DNA of 31,343 nt from an uncultured Clostridia bacterium (GCA_948485625.1 CAOMRW010000012.1:3423-34765); one strand, 5' to 3'. Positions 10,001 to 17,445 are shown, numbered from the stretch's first letter. Program-made: numbers and translations. Notes: generated from the sequence alone by a model not told the origin.

Positions 10001-10385
10001 CACCATGTTTCTTAAATTCTGTTATAGCAGTCATTGATAAATCAACATTTTCATCTGATTTACTTAAAAATTTTAATTTATTTCTATTTTCATTTAAAAT
10101 TGAATAAATTAACATAGATTTTCCACATTTTGTTAATCTTGTAGCATTATTCCCACCAATTTCTTGTAGAATTCTATAAGCCATCCTACTTAAAGTTATT
10201 ACTTCTGCATTGATTACTGCATTTGAATCAATTGCATCCATCAACTTTTTTTCAGCTGTAAAGGAAAATTGCTCTGGTGTTATAATATATATCTTTTTTT
10301 CTGTTTTTATTAAATTCGCAATTTCTTTAAAACAATATTCACTTTTTCCACTACCTGATTTTCCATATATTATTCTTAACCCCAT
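7041..10385 (-). CDS. addB: AddB, helicase-nuclease subunit of the AddAB recombination complex
   Basis: 1114 residues, normal for Firmicutes AddB. AddAB processes double-strand DNA ends to Chi-recombinogenic 3' tails, the Gram-positive counterpart of RecBCD. Walker A GKSGSGKS is at 8-15. The C-terminal RecB-family nuclease has GSFMHETIDEFF, then IIDYKSSAK (D921, K923) and GLQIQLLTYL. The Fe-S staple cysteines are near C759 (CPFSYYL) and C1076, C1079 and C1085 (CEYCSYKAIC). The ATG at 10385 follows GGGAG. The stop codon lies in repeat copy B. Unusually, addA is not downstream: the next gene is an MFS transporter. Confidence 0.95.
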   Translation of the reverse strand: MGLRIIYGKSGSGKSEYCFKEIANLIKTEKKIYIITPEQFSFTAEKKLMDAIDSNAVINAEVITLSRMAYRILQEIGGNNATRLTKCGKSMLIYSILNENRNKLKFLSKSDENVDLSMTAITEFKKHGVSLSELEEEREKIDDEYLRTKLNDMYLIYQTFEQKIQGQYIDDTDLLTILDNNIEDTDIIKDSLIYIDEFAGFTYQEYEILKKFIKLAKQVTLTVCTDSLEPSLNPDIDIFYSNKITVSKILNLIKEENLKCDKNIYLDKSPRFKTNELKHLEENIFNNKAKRYKEQVNNIKLFLAKNQYSEIENVAKEITKLVRDKNLRYREISVITKNIDSYSSLIRSIFAEYDIPVFIDEKRDLNQNIIVQYLLSIFEIFSSNFSKEAVFNYLKIGFSEIDEDDIFKLENYCTKWGIKKNKWKSEFTYGITEENKEEIQYLNKLRAQIINPLLELKKEFSNVKEVTKAVYKFLINQNIEEKVNNKINELQEIGQIDLANEYISSYKIILDIFDEIVLIFGNDKLTIDKYTQILKTGLKNSELGKIPGTQDQVIVGDTDRSRSHKVDVIFIIGLNDGSFPSINKSEGFFGDKDREILKKDGIELANGTIENLYEENFNIYKSFTTAEKMLYLSYASSETEGKALRPAMIINKIKKIFPELKEKSDVINKEYEITNKMMTYQELLENITLMKDNKETDSIWNIVYQYYKNQNEWDERLKKDLHGIDYTNVPQNINKQTIEKLYGNTLNASVSKLEKFAQCPFSYYLQYGLRLKEKEELKIQSFDTGSFMHETIDEFFKKAREEYINLAELVTDEDKIQELVNIVIREKLDMGKKYNFVATSKYKVLVKRLQRIVAKALKYIIEGIVYSEFNIEGTEIEFGKKGEYKPILLQLDDGKKVEITGKIDRIDTAKSDDGKYLRIIDYKSSAKNIDLNEVYAGLQIQLLTYLDAVCREEDLLPAGVLYFSLLEQMIKADKKIDEEQIEEELRKNFKMKGLILADIKVIKLHDKNLETGTSKLIPATINKSGEISEGKTNGVNKEEFKILQNYIYKTIKQISKEILSGNIALKPYNKKGKTPCEYCSYKAICGFDTRLCGNNYNYIEKRQKDDIIRKMSQF

Positions 10386-10399
10386 ATACTTCTCCCTTC

Positions 10400-10429
10400 A
10401 CTATATTTCACTCCATTAATCGTTATCAA
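10400..10429 (-). promoter_or_regulatory. Candidate addB promoter
   Basis: TTGATA (10429-10424) and TATAGT (10405-10400) on the minus strand with 18 bases between, just upstream of addB and downstream of repeat copy C. Confidence 0.4.
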
Positions 10430-10434
10430 AATTT

Positions 10435-10520
10435 AGGAATTAGGGACAGGTTAAAAATCCTCATTTCAACTTTAATTCTTTATTACTAAAATGAGGATTT
10501 TTAACCCGTCCCCAATTCCT
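10435..10520. repeat. Long inverted repeat with GGGACAG core (copy C, different arm sequence)
   Basis: Two 32-bp arms at 10435-10466 and 10489-10520 are inverted copies differing at two positions, both of which would be G-U pairs in RNA. The loop is 22 bases. Each arm starts AGGAATT, carries GGGAC and ends with ATCCTCATTT. The TAG stop of the ogg-like gene (10521-10519) overlaps the right end. The long stem may act as a terminator or mRNA-stabilising structure for that gene. Confidence 0.85.
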
Positions 10521-11385
10521 AATTTTCTCTTCTCCAATAAAATAAATATTGTTGAGCTAATCCTTTTAAACTTCCAAACTTTTCATCTGCTATTTTTTCA
10601 ATTTTAACTTTACTTACCTTTGATTCATCATCTTCCTTTATATATAAATCATTCATTACTCTTCTAACCCATACATCTATTGGAAATACATCAAATCTTT
10701 TTAAATCTGAAAATAGAAGTATACAATCTGCAACTTTAGGTCCGACTCCTGAAAGTGTTAATAACTCATTTCTTACTTCTTGTGTATTTGTATTAGCTTG
10801 TAATTTCTCTAAATCTACTTGCTTTTCTAATATCATTTTAGTAGTTTCATATAATCTAATATCCCTAAAACCTAATCCTAAACTTCTATATTCTTGAACA
10901 GTCACATCCTTTAATTGCTCTGGTGTTGGAAATGTATAATATTTCTGCCCATTCCACTCAATTTCATTTCCATACTTCTGTGATAATCTTTCAATTATCC
11001 CCTTTATTCTTGGTATATTATTATTTGCTGATATTATAAATGATATTATTGTCTCCCATAAATCCTGATTTAATATTCTTATTCCTTTACCATACTCAAC
11101 ACTTGTTTTTAGATATTCATCTATATTTGACAACTTCTGCTTAATCTCTTCATAGTCTGTATTTAAATCAAAATAATAATCCACCAAATCTTTTATATTC
11201 TCTTCACATTTACCCTTAAATATAATATTTTCATTTTCTTTTCTTACATTTATAATTGCATTTTTTATCACTCCTGTATAGCTTCCATCATTTTGTTCAT
11301 TCCATCTAAAACATTGCCCACAATCAAATATGTCTTTTAATTCAAATGAACTTTGATTTTTTAATATATATTCTTGTTCTTTCAT
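10519..11385 (-). CDS. ogg: 8-oxoguanine DNA glycosylase (OGG1/HhH-GPD family)
   Basis: 288 residues. The enzyme excises oxidised guanine and nicks the abasic site. The N-terminal OGG_N domain includes FDCGQCFRWNEQ, typical of OGG1-like proteins. The HhH-GPD core has ETIISFIISANNNIPRIKGIIERL, the hairpin LSGVGPKVADCILLF with the catalytic Lys, and FPIDVWVRRVM with the catalytic Asp. Length fits the bacterial OGG1-like group. The ATG at 11385 has GGGAG upstream. Together with the uracil glycosylase and AddB this makes a DNA-repair-rich stretch, although each gene is separated from the next by repeats or unrelated genes. Confidence 0.92.
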   Translation of the reverse strand: MKEQEYILKNQSSFELKDIFDCGQCFRWNEQNDGSYTGVIKNAIINVRKENENIIFKGKCEENIKDLVDYYFDLNTDYEEIKQKLSNIDEYLKTSVEYGKGIRILNQDLWETIISFIISANNNIPRIKGIIERLSQKYGNEIEWNGQKYYTFPTPEQLKDVTVQEYRSLGLGFRDIRLYETTKMILEKQVDLEKLQANTNTQEVRNELLTLSGVGPKVADCILLFSDLKRFDVFPIDVWVRRVMNDLYIKEDDESKVSKVKIEKIADEKFGSLKGLAQQYLFYWRREN

Positions 11386-11783
11386 TATTTCTCCCTAAAT
11401 TTATCTAAAATTTTTTCTATTTACTGAAAGAATTATATCATATAAAACCTAAAAATTCCACCAAATAAACTAAACTTTCTAATTAGATTCTTCTAATATT
11501 TTATATCCTTTCTATAAAAAACTGTTGTTATAAAATATAAGTTTACTATTTTTTTATTTTTATAAAAATCATAACCACGTTTTACAAAGCCAAAGCATAA
11601 TAAAAGATAGATAATTTCAATTTATTATATATACTATATATTATAAGTTGTTATTCTACTTACTTAGAATTTTTATTTAATACTATTTTATTGCAGTTTG
11701 TTTCATATTTAATAGTCATAATAAAATGTATTATTGATTAAAGATCTTTTATTATAGTTACATTACTTTTTACTATTGCTATA
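11386..11783. other. AT-rich intergenic region, nothing convincing
   Basis: About 400 bases between the MBL gene and ogg. There is a TATAAT on the minus strand at 11437-11432 with only a poor -35 (TGGAAT), possibly the ogg promoter. No open frame longer than about 20 codons with a ribosome site, no strong terminator and no RNA gene was seen. Confidence 0.45.
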
Positions 11784-12983
11784 TCATTTATACTTTTTAT
11801 TTCCATTTTCTTTCTCTCTATTGCTTTCAGTATGTATTGTAAAAATTTCCTTTGGGCTTACAAGTTCTTTTACTTTTTCAATTACATCTTCACTTGCATG
11901 TCCTGATGTATGTATATCTTTTTCAATTAATGTTATTCCTAAATTTTGCACTTTTTCTATAAATGATTTCATTTCTTCTTTTTCTTTATACCCTCCCCAC
12001 ATTGAATAAATTAGGCAGGCGTTTGTTAGTATGTCCCCTTTAAACTCAAACATTTCTAAGTCATTTAACATACTTGTTCTAATATTCATTACAAAAGGTC
12101 TATATAAAATAGAACTTTTATTTTTATCACTAAAGCTATGTAAATATTTTTCTTTAAACTTTTTATCTTTCTTATTTCTAAAATATCTTGGTCTATATAC
12201 CATTACGTTATCAAATGTTATTGGATTTGGTATATTCTTTTTATCTTCTTCATATATTAGACTAGTTAAGTGTGCCATGTATATATCTTGTATCAATATA
12301 TGTTTTGTTTTATTACATGCTTTTAGCATTGTTGTTATTCTATCTATATTTGATGCTGACATCATTACAAATACTTGATTATACTTATTGCATATATCTG
12401 TAAACTCATTTACTAAACTCTCTTCCTTTTTAAGAATATGTGTATTATTACCTATATTTGTTCCTTCTGTAATTAAGTAATCTACTTGTCCTATTTCTTT
12501 AATTGTAGGAATTAGTTTATGTCCTGTATACCCATTATCTCTAAAATCTCCCATATAAAGTGCTTTCTCTTCTCCATCTGTTATAGTAAACATTGTAGAA
12601 TTATATGCTGAATGGTCTACTCTATAAGAGCTTACTTTTAAGTCTTTTATTTGTATATCTTCTCCAAATTTAAAAGTTTTTGCTTTTATTCGTGGCCTAC
12701 TACTAAAATCACATATAACATCATATAGCTTTTTTGTTGTTTCTTCTATATAAATTGGTATTCCGTCTAATATATTACTTATTTCACCTATATGGTCTAA
12801 GTGATAATGTGATATAAATACTGCATCATATTGAGACTTACCTTTTGTTAAACCTTCTATATTAATTTGCTTTGTGTCATCTAAATTTGTACCATAATCT
12901 AATATTACCTTTGCATTTTTACTACTTATTTCTGTTATGCACCCACCTATTTTCTCTCCACCATAAGTCTTAATCTTCAACAT
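11784..12983 (-). CDS. Metallo-beta-lactamase fold, beta-CASP/RNase J-like hydrolase
   Basis: 399 residues. The zinc motif SHYHLDH is at 58-64 with GEISNIL after it; later metal motifs are YMGDFRDNG and the beta-CASP-type ending TSGHASEDVIEKVKELVSPKEIFTIHTES. This order is that of RNase J and related RNA-processing nucleases, but the protein is about 150 residues shorter than RNase J and lacks its C-terminal domain, so it is a smaller member of unknown substrate. The start ATG at 12983 has an AGGAGG site. It is the last gene of the minus-strand series of small genes, 20 bases after the split gene at 13004-13448, and may belong functionally to that cluster. Confidence 0.8.
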   Translation of the reverse strand: MLKIKTYGGEKIGGCITEISSKNAKVILDYGTNLDDTKQINIEGLTKGKSQYDAVFISHYHLDHIGEISNILDGIPIYIEETTKKLYDVICDFSSRPRIKAKTFKFGEDIQIKDLKVSSYRVDHSAYNSTMFTITDGEEKALYMGDFRDNGYTGHKLIPTIKEIGQVDYLITEGTNIGNNTHILKKEESLVNEFTDICNKYNQVFVMMSASNIDRITTMLKACNKTKHILIQDIYMAHLTSLIYEEDKKNIPNPITFDNVMVYRPRYFRNKKDKKFKEKYLHSFSDKNKSSILYRPFVMNIRTSMLNDLEMFEFKGDILTNACLIYSMWGGYKEKEEMKSFIEKVQNLGITLIEKDIHTSGHASEDVIEKVKELVSPKEIFTIHTESNREKENGNKKYK

Positions 12984-13003
12984 ATTAATTCCTCCTAATC
13001 TTT

Positions 13004-13448
13004 CTATATTTCCTTTATACGAATCATAATTTTATCATATGTAATCCCTATTCTTTGATATTCATTTGTAAATCTTGTATAACTACATACTAGAGAATAA
13101 GTTTCTTTTTGTTCTCCTTTATAAATCATAATATTGTATATACTATTATCATTAATGCAATCAGCTAACGTTTCATATCTTGGTGTACCATCTGTATTTA
13201 CTAACATTCCTGTCCATCCTACACCTTCTATCCCGTTCAAACTTCTTTAATGATTCTTTCTTCCAAATTTCTTCTGCTAATATTCTATTAAAAACAATAT
13301 ACACCTCATATTCATCTTCTGGGTTATACTCTTTCTCAATAAATTGTTCTATTTTTTTTGCTTGAAATTTTTCTACAACACAACTAGGAAGTATTATCGA
13401 ATACTCTCCAAATTCTAATTCAATTTTTTCATAATCTTTAATCTCCAT
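13004..13448 (-). CDS. Small hypothetical protein, split by a +1 shift at CGG
   Basis: A first frame starts at 13448 (AAGGAAGGGG site upstream) and encodes an acidic alpha/beta-looking protein (MEIKDYEKIELEFGEYSIIL...). After SLKKFE it meets CGG, and frame 0 continues only into a basic, unlikely tail to a stop at 13173. Skipping the C at 13235 gives KKFEGIEGVGWTGMLVNTDG and continues without a stop to 13004, for about 147 residues. The second frame alone would need to start with TTG at 13240 without a ribosome site. I do not recognise the family. The compact size and neighbours of similar size would fit an immunity-type or accessory cluster, but that is only a guess. Confidence 0.6.
13233..13235 (-). 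other. CGG +1 frameshift site 2 (hypothetical gene)
   Basis: Coding strand GAA-C-GGG. Skipping the C at 13235 reads GGG (Gly) and rejoins a 78-codon open frame. Confidence 0.5.
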
Positions 13449-13463
13449 ATAAATTCCCCTTCC

Positions 13464-13793
13464 TTATATTGAAATTTTTTCAATTAAATGTATAAAATTT
13501 TTTAAATATATTTCATTGTTTATATATTTAGCCAATAAATCTATAACATTCAATACTAAATCTTTATTTACATATTCAAATTCAAAACCTTGTATCTTTT
13601 TCACAGATATATCATATACTATGTCTTTTTCCTGATTATAAACTACTATCTCTTGTCCATCTAATCTTATATTCAAATTAAAAAATATCATTTCTTTTTT
13701 TGACATATTTGTTGGTTTATTTGTTTTTACATTTTGAATATTTTTACATACCAAATTTATAAAATATTGCACTTCTTCTTCAAAATTGTTCAT
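13464..13793 (-). CDS. Small hypothetical protein (109 aa)
   Basis: An intact frame starting at ATG 13793 with GGAAGGG upstream. The protein is acidic, with a helical start (NNFEEEVQYFINLVCKNIQ), a central beta-rich part (FFNLNIRLDGQEIVVYN) and a helical end. No signal peptide, membrane segment or known motif is visible. It is 15 bases upstream of the split gene at 13004-13448 and so is probably co-transcribed with it. Confidence 0.6.
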   Translation of the reverse strand: MNNFEEEVQYFINLVCKNIQNVKTNKPTNMSKKEMIFFNLNIRLDGQEIVVYNQEKDIVYDISVKKIQGFEFEYVNKDLVLNVIDLLAKYINNEIYLKNFIHLIEKISI

Positions 13794-13805
13794 CTTATCC
13801 CTTCC

Positions 13806-14206
13806 TTATCTTCTACTATTTATAATCTGATTAAATTCTTTTTCGTAATGTACCCCATACCAACCGATTTTATATATAATTAATGCAATTTCTACAATAT
13901 GTGATTTTGGAAAAATGCAGTCTTCTTTATTATATAGTAATTCTAATATCTTAATTAGCTCATCAAATGTATTTATTTCTATTTCTTGCATTGCATCCAC
14001 TAAATTTATTATACCTACACCAGTAAATAATTCGTTTTTTATTAATATATCTCCTATTTTTGTTATATCATCTTCTACTTCAACCTGCATAGGATTATAT
14101 TTGTTATTTCATATAATTTTTCTAATATTTCAAGATTATATCTAATTTGTATTTCAAAACTTCCTAGCACTCTATTGTTATTTTCTCTTATTACTCTTTT
14201 ATACAT
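13806..14206 (-). pseudogene. Small hypothetical gene with a one-base deletion
   Basis: An ATG at 14206 opens MYKRVIRENNNRVLGSFEIQ and runs 40 or so codons to a stop (TAG) in that frame. The downstream frame from about 14095 to 13806 (PMQVEVEDDITKIGD...NQIINSRR) continues the protein if one base is added near 14093-14100. The ATG at 14090 inside it has no ribosome site, so an independent start is unlikely. The reconstructed protein is about 133 residues, acidic, family unknown. The defect here is a missing base, so it does not fit the extra-C/CGG pattern of the four other split genes. Its start overlaps the end of the upstream PolC-like gene. Confidence 0.5.
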
Positions 14207-14636
14207 TTTTGCATTTTTTCAATATCAACTTTTATATTTTCACTTTTTAATATTTCATTCATACAATTACATATTTCGTTATAATTATTGTCTGATACTA
14301 CTACTTTTATGTCTATCTTATTATTTTTTCTATATCCTCTTGTAACTCAAATGGTATGTCAAAACCTCCATAATTTTTAGTTAATGGATTAACTGCTATT
14401 ATACCTAATAAATATGCAACAAAAAAACTACTAATCTTTCCCCTATTACTTACTAAATATCCTTTTTCTTTTGCTTTTTCTACTAATTCTTTAGCCAGGC
14501 AGTACATTATATCAAGTTTATTTTATTCAATTGCTTTTATCTCTAATTTTAGTCTTTCTTCTATCTCTTCTGGCAATAAATTTCCATATAACTCGCATGC
14601 TTTGTTAATTACTATTTTTTTCATTTCATTAATCAT
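14191..14636 (-). pseudogene. Stand-alone PolC-derived domain, broken by a stop and a frameshift
   Basis: Starting at ATG 14636 (GAGGGG site), the frame encodes KACELYGNLLPEEIEERL, then an in-frame TAA at 14523-14525, then DIMYCLAKELVEKAKEKG, YLVSNRGKISSFFVAYL and GIIAVNPL. This follows the Gram-positive replicative polymerase PolC column by column (IYG..LPE..EKRLEKEL..II, then GYLVGSRGSVGSSFVA...ITEVNPL), from memory of that family. Adding one A to the A6 run at 14324-14329 extends the frame into KNNKIDIKVVVSDNNYNEIC...KCIKE to 14191. The total is about 148 codons, far shorter than PolC (about 1440), so this is a single domain reused as a small protein and now apparently decayed. Confidence 0.65.
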
Positions 14637-14669
14637 TTTACTTTCCCCTCTAATTTTTCTTCAATAACT

Positions 14670-14678
14670 ATTATAACA
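14670..14678 (-). promoter_or_regulatory. Extended -10 promoter of the small-gene cluster
   Basis: TGTTATAAT on the minus strand (TG-N-TATAAT), about 34 bases before the PolC-like start. No good -35 is seen, as is usual for extended -10 promoters. Confidence 0.5.
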
Positions 14679-14758
14679 TATTAAATTTTAAAATGTTATC
14701 AGAAAACGCAAACTGTGAAATCCGTTGTAGCTGTACGATTCCAAGGTATAAAAAAATA

Positions 14759-14786
14759 AAAATGTAAAGATTATTCTCTACATTTT
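14759..14786 (-). terminator. Intrinsic terminator of the putative nuclease gene
   Basis: 11-bp stem (AAAATGTAGAG / CTTTACATTTT, one G-T pair) with a 6-base loop, followed in the minus direction by a T-rich tail (TTTATTTTTTT). It starts 30 bases after the stop codon. Confidence 0.8.
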
Positions 14787-14815
14787 TGTTTTATTTACTT
14801 TTAATTTATTATTTT

Positions 14816-16282
14816 TTATTCTTCTTTCCATTTACTTAATAGTTCTTCTGGTGTTTTAGCTTCAAATAGATATTTATTGCTTAATTTGTTATAATTCATC
14901 TTATCATTCCATTTGTCAAATAAAAATTTAACATCGATTCCCATATCCTTTACTTTCTTTATTTGTTCACTTAAAACTACACTTTCTTCTGGCAATTTAT
15001 TCCTTTTATCCTCAATATATTTAGGATTTTCAAGATTTTTATAAAGCATATTAGCAACTTCTTCTACCGATTCTTCTTTTGAAATTGCTATAATTGTCCA
15101 AAAGTGAATATTATCTCTATCTATTTTTATTTTAATATTTTTACTTTCTATACAACTTTTACGATATGCTATTCTTTCTTGTAATAAATTTATAAAATCA
15201 TCAAATTTTTCTTCATTTGCTTTTAATTTTTCTATATCATTTAAATGCTTATTCACTCCATTAGAACCTCCAATTACTCCTTCGTCAACTTTTAATTCAA
15301 TTAAATAAAGTTCAGCATTTGGTTTATCTTCATTAATTACTTTACTATTCTCATCTATTTTTACAAATATACAATCAATTCTTCCTCTATCCTTTTTACT
15401 CTTTTCTTTTGTATAATATTCTTCTTCAAAACGATATATATTCTTAAACGTTATATATTTATTTATTAAAATTTCAGATGTCATAAATATATGTTGATAT
15501 TTTTTTTCTTTTTCTACTTTTGTTTTCTTTTCATAATCTTCTATAGCTTGCTTAATAATTTCTTCAAACTTTTCATATTCTTCTTTTCCTATTTGAATTT
15601 CTTCATTTTTTTTATATTTAAATTTAGGAATTGTAAACAATGGAATATAATTTGTATTTTCATCAAAAATAAAACAATTAATAAAATTATATTCTATATC
15701 AACTATTTTTTCAATATAACTATCCTCTTTATATTCTTTTATATCTCTTCTATTCTTTAAATAAATTTCATATGTTAATTTTTCATTGTTTTCATATTTT
15801 TTATTTAGTTCTTCTTTTATTTTTTCTTTATCTAATTTATCTTCTATATAGTTCCTATAGTTAGTTTCTACTATTTTTTTTATTCTTTCAATACTATCAC
15901 TAAACTTTTCTCTATTTTTATCATTCATTTCTACATTTTCATAGTTTTTCCTAGATATTTCTAATGTTATTTTATTTAATTCTCTTGGAAAATACCCATT
16001 TAAATCTTTTCTTACTTGCTTAATCGCACTCTTTAAATCTTCTGTGTTTTTAGTAAAGTTTTGGATATTTGTTCTATTTAAATTAAAAATGTTGTCTGCA
16101 ATTATAATTTTTGAAACTTTTTCTCCATTTTTTCTTATTTCAAACGCCTTAATTCCATTATAGTATACAATATCATTCCCTTGTTCTCTAATTCGTATAA
16201 AAAAATCTCCTTTTTCTTTCCCATATCTTTCTCTTATTTCTTCTAATTTCATATTATCTATTTTCACTTTTTCATACTCCAT
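14816..16282 (-). CDS. Putative PD-(D/E)XK nuclease-like protein
   Basis: 488 residues, not recognised as a named family. The C-terminal half has GRIDCIFV (D303), then LYLIELKVD (E329-x-K331), then NGVNKHLNDIEKL, the spacing and hydrophobic setting of a PD-(D/E)XK nuclease core like those in restriction and defence proteins. The first 200 residues contain a small beta-rich start (YYNGIKAFEIRKNGEKVSKIII) and long charged helices. No membrane segment is seen. The start is uncertain: the ATG at 16282 has AAGGA directly abutting it, and a GTG five codons in has GGAG 9 bases upstream. It has its own promoter and terminator, so it is a monocistronic gene between the decayed small-gene cluster and yitT. 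Confidence 0.6.
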   Translation of the reverse strand: MEYEKVKIDNMKLEEIRERYGKEKGDFFIRIREQGNDIVYYNGIKAFEIRKNGEKVSKIIIADNIFNLNRTNIQNFTKNTEDLKSAIKQVRKDLNGYFPRELNKITLEISRKNYENVEMNDKNREKFSDSIERIKKIVETNYRNYIEDKLDKEKIKEELNKKYENNEKLTYEIYLKNRRDIKEYKEDSYIEKIVDIEYNFINCFIFDENTNYIPLFTIPKFKYKKNEEIQIGKEEYEKFEEIIKQAIEDYEKKTKVEKEKKYQHIFMTSEILINKYITFKNIYRFEEEYYTKEKSKKDRGRIDCIFVKIDENSKVINEDKPNAELYLIELKVDEGVIGGSNGVNKHLNDIEKLKANEEKFDDFINLLQERIAYRKSCIESKNIKIKIDRDNIHFWTIIAISKEESVEEVANMLYKNLENPKYIEDKRNKLPEESVVLSEQIKKVKDMGIDVKFLFDKWNDKMNYNKLSNKYLFEAKTPEELLSKWKEE

Positions 16283-16321
16283 TCCTTAATTTAAAACTAT
16301 AAATTACTATCTTATATTTTG

Positions 16322-16351
16322 ATTATATCATAAAAGACAAATACTTTTCAA
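16322..16351 (-). promoter_or_regulatory. Promoter of the putative nuclease gene
   Basis: TTGAAA (16351-16346), 18 bases, then TATAAT (16327-16322) with an extended TGA before it, 40 bases upstream of the start codon. Confidence 0.6.
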
Positions 16352-16385
16352 TTTAATTACCCACCCTAGATAGCATAAATTTTTA

Positions 16386-16414
16386 TTGTTTTTCTCACAA
16401 ATCTTTTGTATAAT
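16386..16414 (+). promoter_or_regulatory. Candidate promoter of a small RNA
   Basis: TTGTTT at 16386-16391, 17 bases, then a perfect TATAAT at 16409-16414 on the plus strand. A start site near 16421 would coincide with the first base of the hairpin that follows. Confidence 0.4.
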
Positions 16415-16421
16415 TGAATAC

Positions 16422-16497
16422 ATAAGAGATACCTCCTTGAATATTATTTTTTTGATAAAAATATTCTATCAAATTGGTATCTCTTATTCAATTTTTT
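16422..16497 (+). ncRNA. Candidate small hairpin RNA ending in an intrinsic terminator
   Basis: A perfect 12-bp inverted repeat (ATAAGAGATACC at 16422-16433, GGTATCTCTTAT at 16476-16487) encloses a second one (GAATATT / AATATTC), and CAATTTTTT follows. Together with the promoter just upstream this predicts a free RNA of about 75 nt. There is no open frame. It could instead be a miniature mobile element; I know of no matching RNA family. Confidence 0.4.
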
Positions 16498-16555
16498 CTA
16501 AAAATTTCTTTACTAAAAGTTTATACTAACACCTGCCATACTTATTACTATTTTA

Positions 16556-16594
16556 ATAAGTGTAACAAAAAGGGCCACCCACTTTGTCACTTAT
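16556..16594. repeat. Palindrome overlapping the yitT stop codon (REP-like or terminator)
   Basis: Outer arms ATAAGTG / CACTTAT, inner ACAAA / TTTGT and central GGG / CCC. The TAA stop of the YitT gene (16593-16591) lies in one arm. It has the same plan as the GGGACAG palindromes but a different sequence, and there is no T-run on the minus side. Confidence 0.5.
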
Positions 16595-17445
16595 TTCTTG
16601 AACCCTAGTCCTACAACTTCCCTTGCATTTGCAATAATTATAAAACTACTTGGATCTATCCTTTTAGACACCTGCTTAACTCTTGCTACATCCCCTCTAG
16701 AAGCAGCACACATCAATATTGTCTTATGCTCATTAGTATACATTCCTTTTCCAAAAAGTCCTGTAGTTCCTTTTCTTATCTTTTCTCCTATCTCTTGAGA
16801 TATCTCCTGACTTTTATTAGATATTATAATTACTAATTTTGTAAAATATATTCCCTCAAAAATAATATCTATCATCTTTCCCATTAAATATATTGCTATA
16901 GCAGAATATAATCCAATCTCTATTTCCTTAAAAAATAGAACATTAAGTCCAACTATAAGTGTATCAATAATTATTATTACATTACTTGTTCTTATATTAG
17001 GATTATATTCTCTTACAAGCATACTTATTAAATCAGAACCTCCTGTTGATGAGTTTGCTTTAAGAATTATAGCCATACCTAATCCAATTATAATTCCACC
17101 ATAAATACAAGCCAAAAATCTATCATTTGTTAAAGGACTTAATTTGTCTAATACATCTATTGCTAATGAAAATGTAGTAGTTCCAACCAATGACTTTATA
17201 ACAAAACCTTTTCCTAGTTTATATGCTGCAAATAGAAAAAAAGGTACATTAAGTGATAATATCATTGTTCCCATAGGAATCTTCAAAAGATAGTAAAAAA
17301 TAGTAGCAATACCAGAAAAACCACCAGAAGATAATTGATTTGGCAATAAAAACAAAGATGTAGCTATAGCCATCATAAAAGCTCCTACCATTGTTTCAAT
17401 CGTTTCAATTGCAAACACTCTAACTTTCTTATTTTTCTCCAACAT
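16591..17445 (-). CDS. YitT family membrane protein (DUF161-DUF2179)
   Basis: 284 residues. Five or so hydrophobic segments with the family signatures LFLLPNQLSSGGFSGIATIF, GLGMAIILKANSSTGGSDL and NVIIIIDTLIVGLN, followed by the soluble C-terminal DUF2179 domain (KLVIIISNKS, GTTGLFGKGMYTNEHKTILMC, FIIIANAREVVGLGF). The biochemical role of YitT proteins is not established. I start at the ATG at 17445, which has AGGAG 10 bases upstream; the longer frame starts at a TTG (17478) with the ribosome site inside it. It appears to be monocistronic and ends in a palindrome. Confidence 0.92.
   Translation of the reverse strand: MLEKNKKVRVFAIETIETMVGAFMMAIATSLFLLPNQLSSGGFSGIATIFYYLLKIPMGTMILSLNVPFFLFAAYKLGKGFVIKSLVGTTTFSLAIDVLDKLSPLTNDRFLACIYGGIIIGLGMAIILKANSSTGGSDLISMLVREYNPNIRTSNVIIIIDTLIVGLNVLFFKEIEIGLYSAIAIYLMGKMIDIIFEGIYFTKLVIIISNKSQEISQEIGEKIRKGTTGLFGKGMYTNEHKTILMCAASRGDVARVKQVSKRIDPSSFIIIANAREVVGLGFKK

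Noticed and set aside
13806..14325. Explaining the breaks in the PolC-like and MYKR genes by the CGG rule
   Set aside because: Both need an added base, not a skipped C, and there is no CGG at either place; treated as ordinary decay.
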